Source: an uncultured Eggerthellaceae bacterium
Lineage (GTDB): Bacteria > Actinomycetota > Coriobacteriia > Coriobacteriales > Eggerthellaceae
Direction of reading: 5' to 3'
Assembly (NCBI GenBank): GCA_947564425.1
Contig: CANOBU010000012.1
Span: 1 to 35,024 of the forward strand
Length of the DNA: 35,024 nucleotides
Part shown: positions 7,877 to 14,475 of the stretch, one piece after another
Layout of the letters: each line of letters opens with the position of its first letter
How positions within the stretch are numbered: the stretch's first letter is position 1
Position numbers and translations under genes: made by a program
Notes under the pieces: model-generated
Seen by the model: only the letters and a program-made list of their open reading frames with translations
What the model was told of the DNA's origin: nothing
Databases searched by the model: none

Positions 7877-8684
7877 CGCCCGGGCAGCCGCAATCGCCGT
7901 TGCGGGGCTGGGGCTCGCCGCCGGGGCGCTGCTGTGCAAGCGGCACCGCGATACCTACCGGTGCTTCCCCACCCGCTTCGGCCGCGCCCGCATATACCAG
8001 GTACTCGACGATGAGGGATCGCCGGTGAGGCTGCTGGAGGTGGGCGGCATCGTGCAATCGGGCACCTACCTGGACGAGCGCTACACCGAGCCCGTGTTCG
8101 CGTACCTGAAGGGATACGACCTGATGTTCCGGGCCGACCGGCCCATCCGGCGCGTGGCGGTGCTGGGCTGCGGCGGCTACGATTATCCGGAGCACCTGGT
8201 GGCGGCCCACCCCGAAGCGGCTGTGGACGCCGTGGAGATAGACCCCGCCATCACGGCCCTGGCCCGGCGCTACTTCTTCCTGGACCGCCTACTGGAGGAA
8301 TACCGCCCCGAGGAAGAGGGGCGCCTGAACCTGGTGGAGGCGGATGCCCTGGCCTTCCTGCTGGCTCCGGGGCTCCGCTACGATGCCATCGTGAACGACA
8401 CCTTCGACGGCGGCACGCCCCCGGCCCACCTGGCCGGCCGCCGTTTCCTGCAGGCCGTGCACAGCCGCCTGGCACCGGGCGGCCTGTACCTCACCAACAT
8501 CGTGGCGCCGCTGACCGGGGACGGCGCCGGGTTCCTCTACCGCCAGATGGCCCTTATGGGCGAGCTGTTCGCCTGCGTATACGTGTTCCCCTGCGACGGC
8601 GGCAGCCTGGACGAGCCCGACAACATCATCGCCGTGGCAACCGATAGGCCCCTCCCCTCCGCGCTCGCCGCCCGTTCGCTATAA
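7866..8684 (+). CDS. Spermidine synthase-like SAM-dependent methyltransferase-fold protein
   Basis: 272 residues with the Rossmann-like fold of the polyamine aminopropyltransferase family. VLGCGGYDYPEHL (99-111) is the glycine-rich nucleotide loop, VEIDP (123-127) holds the acid that binds the ribose, and VNDTFDGG resembles the later catalytic acidic segment. A hydrophobic N-terminal stretch (residues 8-23, ending ALLCKR) could be an uncleaved signal anchor, which is not typical of SpeE. Such membrane-attached or orphan SpeE-like proteins are common and their substrate is usually unknown; neither polyamine synthesis nor methylation can be asserted. The ATG lies within the end of the DUF1015 gene (11-base overlap), so the two are made together. 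Confidence 0.72.
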   Translation: MRSSARAAAIAVAGLGLAAGALLCKRHRDTYRCFPTRFGRARIYQVLDDEGSPVRLLEVGGIVQSGTYLDERYTEPVFAYLKGYDLMFRADRPIRRVAVLGCGGYDYPEHLVAAHPEAAVDAVEIDPAITALARRYFFLDRLLEEYRPEEEGRLNLVEADALAFLLAPGLRYDAIVNDTFDGGTPPAHLAGRRFLQAVHSRLAPGGLYLTNIVAPLTGDGAGFLYRQMALMGELFACVYVFPCDGGSLDEPDNIIAVATDRPLPSALAARSL

Positions 8685-8685
8685 T
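8680..8685 (+). promoter_or_regulatory. Possible -10 element before the small membrane protein gene
   Basis: TATAAT overlaps the stop codon of the preceding gene, 43 bases before the ATG at 8729. No good -35 is visible at the right distance, so it may be chance, or read-through from the upstream pair may suffice. Confidence 0.3.
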
Positions 8686-8728
8686 CGCAGCAATGCATAC
8701 GCCCTGATGCACCCGAGAGGAACGCCCC

Positions 8729-9244
8729 ATGGGAAGACTCGATAACACGCCCCAACCCGTCCGGGAGGCCATCGCCGCCGCCCTTATGACGGCCTGCATC
8801 ACGGCCACGGCCGCCGCCCTGCTGCACGAGCCCCTGTTCATCCCCGGCGGGTTCGTGCTGTTCCTCATCTTCTACCTGTGGCGCATCCGCCCGAAGGTGA
8901 AGGCCGCCTACCAGCAGGAAACCGCCGCAGTCCAAGCGGAGTACGCCGATGACGAGACCTACCAGCCCATCCTGGACCGCTTCCGGCAGACCCACAACGA
9001 CGAGGCTCTGGTAGAGGCCTATCGGGCCTGGGCCCAGGGACCCCACGACAACATGGTGCGCCTGCGCTTCCTGCAATCGGCCATCCTGGAGCTGATCGAT
9101 GCCGGCAAGATATACCGCGTGGAGGAGCTCATGGACGATGCGGGGCGCGCCGCGGCGGCCGAGGGGCTGACGGAGCGCTTCGAGGCCTTCCGGGCCAACT
9201 GCGACCAGCGCATAGCCGAGATAGCCCGCCAGCGTTTGGCCTGA
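8729..9244 (+). CDS. Small membrane protein of unknown function
   Basis: 171 residues that I do not recognise. Residues 12-33 (AIAAALMTACITATAAALL) and about 38-52 (GGFVLFLIFYLWRI) look like two closely spaced membrane helices. The remaining 110 residues are charged and helical, with heptad-like spacing in VKAAYQQETAAVQAEY and later segments, probably a cytoplasmic helical domain. RBS GAGAGGAA six bases before the ATG is strong. It ends 18 bases before the convergent end of the YidC-fusion gene. Function unknown; base composition and codon use match its neighbours, so it appears to be a genuine resident gene. Confidence 0.75.
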   Translation: MGRLDNTPQPVREAIAAALMTACITATAAALLHEPLFIPGGFVLFLIFYLWRIRPKVKAAYQQETAAVQAEYADDETYQPILDRFRQTHNDEALVEAYRAWAQGPHDNMVRLRFLQSAILELIDAGKIYRVEELMDDAGRAAAAEGLTERFEAFRANCDQRIAEIARQRLA

Positions 9245-9262
9245 CGCATTCATCGACGCAAG

Positions 9263-11179
9263 CTACTTCCGTTCCTGCTTGCGCTGCTCCTGATGGCGCA
9301 GCACCGCTTCGAGCAGGTACTCGCCGGCCGCCTCGGCGCCGTGGCCGATATTGAAGATGAACCCGTCGCGCACCTCGCGGATGGCTTCGAACCATTCATC
9401 GCCGCCCGCCAGCATCTCGGCCACCCCGTCGCCCACGGCCCGGGCCTGCTCCGGCGCGAACGAACGGCCGATGCGGTTGCGCAGGCTTATATCGGTGGGC
9501 TCCAGGCTGAACTGCTGCCAATCGGGGTTGCCCACCTTCATGGGGGTATCCAGGAAAACGCAGGGCTTGCCGGTGGAGAACGAGAACTCGCAGGTGATGG
9601 ACGACCAATCGGTTATCAGGATATCGGAGGTCCAGATGGTCTCGTTCGATGAGAAATCGCGCTCGAAATACAGCTCGTCCTCGGATACATCGGCATAGCG
9701 GGCCAAAATGGCATCCCAGCGGGGCCGGTAGCGCTTGATGTATTCCGGGTGCGGCCGCACCACGACCTTCCACCCCCGATGCAGCAGGCCGGCCATGAGG
9801 TCGTCGAAGCACAGGTCCAGCAGGTTGTCCTCCTGCCACGAGGGCGCCACCAGCACCACCGGGCGGTCGTGGTCCTTGGCGGAGGCATCCAGCGCCTCGA
9901 AGGCGGCTATCTCCTCGTCCAGCAGGTCGTAGCCGGCCTCGATCAGGCGCTTTTCCGGCAGACCGTTCAAAGCCTCCTGCTCCCGCAGCTCGGCCACCTG
10001 GTGCGGCCCTACGCACAGCAGGGTGTCGTAGTGGTCGTAGGAATGGGGCAGCGCCGTCAGGGTGATGGATGTCATGTGGTGGAACATGAACACGTATTCG
10101 ACGTCATCCTTCACATAGGAGCGCTTCATGTAGTAGTTATCGAGGTCCTCCTGGGTGGTCACCACCACATCGGCATCCATCTTCATCATCAGGGTGATGC
10201 AGCGCTTCGGGCCTATGTAGTAGGGGCGGATGCGCGGCTGCTCGGCGGCGATGGCGAATATCTGGTCGTCGGGGTCGTTGGTGATATAGTGCACCAGCCC
10301 ATCGGAATGCTGCAGGTAGTAGCCTATGGCGCCCTTGAAGTACTTGTAGAAGCCGGAGCCCTCGGAATAGAACACCAGATGCTTGTCCGTTATGCTGAAG
10401 AACCGCTTGTAGTCGGCCTTTTCGCGGGCGGCCAGGGGATCGCGGCGATACCACTTCCGCTTGCGGTCGGCCTCCAGGGCGTCCAACTCGTCCAAGGCCA
10501 CCCGGCTGGCGGCCAAATCGGCGTAGTCGATGTACTTAGCGGGCCTCATGCATAGGTTGGCCAGGGCCTGCACGGCTATGGCCATGAGGTTCGAGCAGAT
10601 CCAGTAGAAGGCCATGCCGGCGGCCACGAACACGCCTAGGATGAGCGACAACCCGATAGACAGGCCGTTGGTCATGTTCTTCTCGGCCCGCGACTGCTCC
10701 CGTTGCAGCGGGTTTATCCGGTTCTGGGCGAAGCCCATAGCCACGGCGGAGAGACCGGCCAGAACGGGCATGACCCACGACAGGCCGCCGTCCTCGAAGG
10801 GCACGAGCCCCAGGAACTCGGTACCCGGGGTGCCCGAATCGGTGATGGAGTGGATCACATCCACCAAGCCGAACAGGATGACGATCTGGATCGCCAGGGG
10901 GATGAGGGACAGCATGGGATGGTAATGCTGCTGCTTGTACAGCTCGTTCTGCTTCTCGCCGATGGTCTCGCGGTCGCCGAAGTACTTCACCTTCAGGCGG
11001 TTGAGTTCCGGCATGACCCGCACCATGACGATGGAGTTCCATTGCACCCACAGCGACATGGGGAACAGGATGACCTTCGTGATCAGGGTGAACAGGAAGA
11101 TAGCCGCCCACCAGTTGCCGGTGAGGGCATAACAGGGGTCCACGATGAGCTGCAGGATATCCGCGATGGCTGCGAACAT
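9263..11179 (-). CDS. Fusion of YidC/Oxa1-type membrane insertase and CDP-glycerol glycerophosphotransferase-like domain
   Basis: A single 638-residue frame joins two families. Residues 1-215 are YidC/Oxa1-like: helix one (about 24-45) carries Lys35 in LITKVILFP, where Gram-positive YidC has its functional groove Arg. A charged hairpin VMPELNRLKVKYFGD...EKQNELYKQ follows, then helices near 90-110, 132-150 and 172-208. After a charged linker (220-258), residues 260-625 resemble the GT-B fold of CDP-glycerol:glycerophosphotransferases (TagF/TarF): RPHPEY (475-480) and SDILITDWSS (518-527) followed by GKPCVFLDTP are the family's donor-site motifs. The ATG at 11179 has AGGA eight bases upstream and lies two bases after the stop of the preceding flavoprotein gene. 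The insertase part could simply anchor the transferase or present it to the membrane; retained insertase activity is unproven. Confidence 0.85.
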   Translation of the reverse strand: MFAAIADILQLIVDPCYALTGNWWAAIFLFTLITKVILFPMSLWVQWNSIVMVRVMPELNRLKVKYFGDRETIGEKQNELYKQQHYHPMLSLIPLAIQIVILFGLVDVIHSITDSGTPGTEFLGLVPFEDGGLSWVMPVLAGLSAVAMGFAQNRINPLQREQSRAEKNMTNGLSIGLSLILGVFVAAGMAFYWICSNLMAIAVQALANLCMRPAKYIDYADLAASRVALDELDALEADRKRKWYRRDPLAAREKADYKRFFSITDKHLVFYSEGSGFYKYFKGAIGYYLQHSDGLVHYITNDPDDQIFAIAAEQPRIRPYYIGPKRCITLMMKMDADVVVTTQEDLDNYYMKRSYVKDDVEYVFMFHHMTSITLTALPHSYDHYDTLLCVGPHQVAELREQEALNGLPEKRLIEAGYDLLDEEIAAFEALDASAKDHDRPVVLVAPSWQEDNLLDLCFDDLMAGLLHRGWKVVVRPHPEYIKRYRPRWDAILARYADVSEDELYFERDFSSNETIWTSDILITDWSSITCEFSFSTGKPCVFLDTPMKVGNPDWQQFSLEPTDISLRNRIGRSFAPEQARAVGDGVAEMLAGGDEWFEAIREVRDGFIFNIGHGAEAAGEYLLEAVLRHQEQRKQERK

Positions 11180-11181
11180 GG

Positions 11182-12309
11182 CTACATCCTGCTCGGGCAC
11201 GGGATGCCCGCGAAGTTGCCGCATATACCGCAGCCGATGCACAGGCTGTCGTCCGGCGAGCCTGCCTGCCAGCGATCCGCCAGATAGGGCTCGCGGATGA
11301 GGGGCCGGGCCAACCCGATGGCGGCGATGCCGTCCTGGGCCAGATGGGCCCCGGCTATGCGAGGGCTGCGCCAACCGCCGGTCACTATCACGGGTATATC
11401 CAGCTCGCGGGCCATGCGGGCCCCGAAGGCACCGAAATAGGGCTGGCCGTCCGTCGCCTCCTTCGAAGCCCGGTGCCAATCGCCGCTGACCTCCAAGGCG
11501 CTGGCGCCGGCTTGCTGCGCCAAGCGCGCCGCAGCGGCGCTGTCATCCTGGGAAAGGCCCCCGGCGAGGCCCGCGGGGTCGTCGTAATCGTCGCAGCTGT
11601 TCAGCTTCACCAGCACCGGGTAATCGGGACCCGTGGCCTGCCGCGCCGCCTCGATGCAGCGGCACAGGGCCCGGGCGCGGTTCTCGATGGGGCCGCCGAA
11701 GGAATCGGTGCGCCGGTTGAAGCAGGGGCTGAGGAACTGCGAGAGGAGGTATCCGTGCGCACCATGGACCTCCACCCCGTCGAAGCCCCAGCGCTGCGCC
11801 CGCGCGGCCGCCCGGCCCAGGGCCGCAGCCACGGCATCGATATCGGCCTCCGACGCCGGACGGGGAACCACCGAGGTGACCGGGTTAACCACGGCGGAGG
11901 GGCCCAGCACATCGGCGGTGGGGGTGCCGTCGCAGGGGGTTTCGGATGCAGCCGGCAGCCAGCGGGGATCCCCGGCGACCAGCTTGCTCTTCGAGCCGCC
12001 GTAGACCAACTGCAGCACGATGCGCGCCCCCCGGCCGTGCACTTGGTCGACCATGCGCCGGTAAGCGGCGCCGAACTCGTCGGAGCAGGCGTTCAGGGAG
12101 CGCTCGGCAGCCTTCCCCTCTTGCATGAAGTAGGCGAACCCCGTGATGATGGTGCCCACCCCGCCGGCAGCCAGCTGACTGTAGCACTCCACCAGCGGAG
12201 CCGAGGGCTCTCCGTCGCGGGTGCACAGCGATTCCGCCGTGGCCGCCCGCACCAGGCGGTTGCGGGCCGCCATGCCCCCTATGGTCATGGGCTCGAACAG
12301 ATTGGCCAT
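11182..12309 (-). CDS. Old-yellow-enzyme-type NADH:flavin oxidoreductase with C-terminal cysteine cluster
   Basis: A 375-residue FMN-dependent (beta/alpha)8 barrel of the OYE family. LFEPMTIGGMAARNRLV opens the barrel; VEVHGAHGYLLSQFLSPCFNRR with NRRTDSFGGPIENRAR is the family hallmark; GGWRSP and GLARPLI bind the FMN phosphate. The last 25 residues (SLCIGCGICGNFAGIPCPSRM) hold four cysteines of the type that bind [4Fe-4S] in the larger 2,4-dienoyl-CoA reductase and BaiCD relatives, but the FAD/NAD domain that normally follows is absent. The ATG at 12309 (GGGGA five bases away) matches the family start, and a candidate -10 between it and the upstream ATG at 12366 supports it. Probably reduces an activated C=C bond; substrate unknown. 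Co-transcribed with the YidC fusion gene, two bases downstream. Confidence 0.88.
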   Translation of the reverse strand: MANLFEPMTIGGMAARNRLVRAATAESLCTRDGEPSAPLVECYSQLAAGGVGTIITGFAYFMQEGKAAERSLNACSDEFGAAYRRMVDQVHGRGARIVLQLVYGGSKSKLVAGDPRWLPAASETPCDGTPTADVLGPSAVVNPVTSVVPRPASEADIDAVAAALGRAAARAQRWGFDGVEVHGAHGYLLSQFLSPCFNRRTDSFGGPIENRARALCRCIEAARQATGPDYPVLVKLNSCDDYDDPAGLAGGLSQDDSAAAARLAQQAGASALEVSGDWHRASKEATDGQPYFGAFGARMARELDIPVIVTGGWRSPRIAGAHLAQDGIAAIGLARPLIREPYLADRWQAGSPDDSLCIGCGICGNFAGIPCPSRM

Positions 12310-12344
12310 GGGCCTCCCCTTAGAAACGATGGTATCGAACCCCA

Positions 12345-12350
12345 ATTGTA
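12345..12350 (-). promoter_or_regulatory. Candidate -10 element for the flavoprotein/YidC-fusion operon
   Basis: TACAAT on the minus strand, 36 bases before the ATG at 12309; the -35 region (TCTGCG, 17 bases further) is poor. If correct, translation cannot begin at the upstream ATG at 12366. Confidence 0.4.
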
Positions 12351-12483
12351 GCGGAATCTCGCCCATCCGCAGATATATTGGGGATTATCGGGCCTGCAGC
12401 CCCCGGATCCGGCAGGAGAACTTAGAATGGATACAGGAAAGCACTGATGATGGGGGGATGTTCGCCCCCTGCGAATGGAAGCC

Positions 12484-12553
12484 GGCGTGTCGGGGGACGT
12501 TCACTTTTGGCACATTTATAAATGTGCCAAAAGTGAACGTCCCCCAACACGCC
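12484..12553. repeat. 70-bp loopless palindrome with GGGGGACGTTCACTTT core
   Basis: Two 35-base arms (12484-12518 and 12519-12553) are exact reverse complements except for one pair (12491/12546), with no loop. It lies in the 262-base gap between the divergent flavoprotein and lipoprotein genes and ends 18 bases before the lipoprotein ATG, next to its GGAGG. The 16-base core is repeated in the palindrome at 21467-21550. As RNA it would form a very stable hairpin touching the ribosome binding region. A possible upstream -10 (TAGAAT, 12423-12428) would place it in the leader. Confidence 0.9.
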
Positions 12554-12571
12554 TCGAAACGGAGGTTGCCC

Positions 12572-14410
12572 ATGGCCCATGCCGAGATGCTGCGAAAAGG
12601 AGCCGCTGCCTTCTGCATGGCTTCGCTCATCTTGGCGTTGTGCGCCTGCACGGCCACCCAGCAACCCCCAGCCGCATCCCAAGAAGCCACCGCATCGACC
12701 GAGAGCCGACCGGCCTCGGCTGAAGGCGGATCGCAGGATGCCCCGGAGGCTGCAACGGAAGAAGGCGCAGCCTCCGGCACCGGCGCCTCCTCCGACAGCA
12801 GCTCGGAACCCTCTTCCGGCTCGGCGTCTCCTTCATCCTCTTCGTCCTCCTCTGCCGCCTCGGCATCGAGCGAGGCGGCCTTCCGCCTGCTCCCCTCGCC
12901 CGAGCTGCTGACGAAGAGCAGCTCCGCCTCGGCTGCGGCAGATGCCGCCGTCAACGACGACGGCTTCGCCTACGAGGGCGCCTTCGCGGGCTCCCTCGAA
13001 GCCGACGGGCAGCTGGTCGAAAGCTACGGCGAGGTCATCGAATCCGCAGCGGCCGGCAGCACCGCGGCGCTGGCCCGCAACGGCGGAACCCTGGTGATGG
13101 CCGATGGCAAGCTGGTGAAGATCGGCCAGGACACCTCCATCGACGATGCCCTGGCCTACGGCACGGATGCGGCGGCCCTGGCGGTGAACGCCGACTCCAA
13201 CATGCTGCTGTCATCGGTTATAGCCGAATCGGCCTGCCCCGGGGCGCCGGGGCTGTTCTCCTGCGATGGCGGCAGCTCTTACGCCGATGATGCCACCATC
13301 TCGACCGCAGGCGACGATTCGGCCGCCGTCCGCACCATCTCCGGCGGCACCATGGTGGGCAACGCCCTGCACACCCAAACGGAGGGCGCCCGCAGCCCGA
13401 GCCTGGCCTGCGCCAGCCCGCGCAGCACCCTGTCGGTGACGAACAGCAGCTTCCAAACAGCCGGGAGCCTCTCCCCCATCCTGCAGAGCCGGGGCCGCAT
13501 AGAGGCCGACAACATCGTGGGCGCAAGCGGCGCATCGCCCCTCGCCGTGCTGGAGGACCAGGGGACGGCGCTCATCTCGAATTCGCGCCTGAGCTCGACC
13601 AGCATCGACGGCTCGGCCAACGGGGGCATCCCCTGCGCCGTCATGCTGTATCGCACCGAGGCCGCCGACCGCACGACCGAAGATGATTCCGCCCTCTTCC
13701 AAGCCTCCGACAGCACCTTGGAAAGCACCATCAGATCCGGCGCCTTCTTCTACCTCACCAACACCCGGGCGCGGGTGCTGCTATCCAACAACCGCCTCCT
13801 GTTCGATGAGGGCCAGGCCGTCCTGCTGCGGGCCGAGGGCAACAACAGCCGCGGCTGGGGAAGCTCGGGGAAGAACGGGGCCCTGTGCGATGTCACGGCC
13901 CGCAACCAGAAGCTCAGGGGCGCCGTGGAATCGGACAGCCTGAGTTCCGTCGACCTGTACCTTCTGGAGAACAGCCAATGGACGGGCAGCTCCAGCATCC
14001 GCAGCAACACCTCGGGCTCGGCGGTCGGCGAGAACCTGAACGTGAGCATCGACGGCACCTCCAGCTGGACCGTCACGGGCAACTCCACGGTGACGAACAT
14101 AAACCTTGCCGAAGGCGGCAAGCTGGTGGACACCCGCGGCCGCAGCGTGAAGCTGGTCGACCAGAACGGCTTCACCTTGGTCGATGGAGCCTCCGACACC
14201 ACCGTCACCGTGAATGGCAGCTTCTCGACCACCGTGAAGACCGCTGCCGCCAATGACTGGGAGGAACCCGCCATCGACCGCACCGCCTTCGACGCCACCT
14301 TCGGCACCCAGACCGCCTTCGGGTCGAACGGCACCAGCGCCTACACCGCCGAGGAGCAGCGCGTGGCCGAGCTGATGGAAACCGTGAAAGCCTGGTTCGC
14401 CCGCCTGTAA
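12572..14410 (+). CDS. Large Ser-rich lipoprotein, probable beta-helix surface protein
   Basis: 612 residues. The signal peptide is MAHAEMLRKG plus a hydrophobic core ending LCAC, with lipidation expected at Cys26, so the protein is anchored outside the membrane. Residues 30-105 are low complexity (Ser, Ala, Glu, Pro), a flexible cell-wall spacer. From about 125 onward there are repeated short strand-turn units rich in Gly, Asn, Ser and Thr (for example NLNVSIDGTSSWTVTGNST), typical of right-handed beta-helix proteins. The C-terminal helix ends VAELMETVKAWFARL. No catalytic motif was recognised, so an adhesin-like or polysaccharide-binding role is only a guess. The frame is open for 117 codons upstream, but that stretch contains the palindrome. 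GGAGG lies six bases before the ATG at 12572 and the signal peptide fixes this start. Confidence 0.82.
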   Translation: MAHAEMLRKGAAAFCMASLILALCACTATQQPPAASQEATASTESRPASAEGGSQDAPEAATEEGAASGTGASSDSSSEPSSGSASPSSSSSSSAASASSEAAFRLLPSPELLTKSSSASAAADAAVNDDGFAYEGAFAGSLEADGQLVESYGEVIESAAAGSTAALARNGGTLVMADGKLVKIGQDTSIDDALAYGTDAAALAVNADSNMLLSSVIAESACPGAPGLFSCDGGSSYADDATISTAGDDSAAVRTISGGTMVGNALHTQTEGARSPSLACASPRSTLSVTNSSFQTAGSLSPILQSRGRIEADNIVGASGASPLAVLEDQGTALISNSRLSSTSIDGSANGGIPCAVMLYRTEAADRTTEDDSALFQASDSTLESTIRSGAFFYLTNTRARVLLSNNRLLFDEGQAVLLRAEGNNSRGWGSSGKNGALCDVTARNQKLRGAVESDSLSSVDLYLLENSQWTGSSSIRSNTSGSAVGENLNVSIDGTSSWTVTGNSTVTNINLAEGGKLVDTRGRSVKLVDQNGFTLVDGASDTTVTVNGSFSTTVKTAAANDWEEPAIDRTAFDATFGTQTAFGSNGTSAYTAEEQRVAELMETVKAWFARL

Positions 14411-14436
14411 CCCGCGCCGCACCGCAATGCTTCCCC

Positions 14437-14442
14437 TATAAT
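14437..14442 (+). promoter_or_regulatory. Probable -10 element of purL
   Basis: TATAAT followed by GG, 33 bases before the purL ATG and 26 bases after the preceding stop. The -35 region is GC-rich and not recognisable. No purine riboswitch or PurR-like site was recognised in the 65-base gap. Confidence 0.5.
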
Positions 14443-14475
14443 GGAGCCGACAGTCTGCGACGAAAGGCGAAAACC

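Noticed and set aside
11180-11479. N-terminal extension of the YidC-fusion frame into the flavoprotein gene
   Set aside because: Low-complexity Arg/Gly-rich shadow of the flavoprotein; ATG 11179 has a ribosome site and begins a proper membrane protein.
12221-12571. N-terminal extension of the lipoprotein frame back to 12221
   Set aside because: It would encode the palindrome and overlap the divergent flavoprotein start, and it would bury the signal peptide; GGAGG precedes the ATG at 12572.
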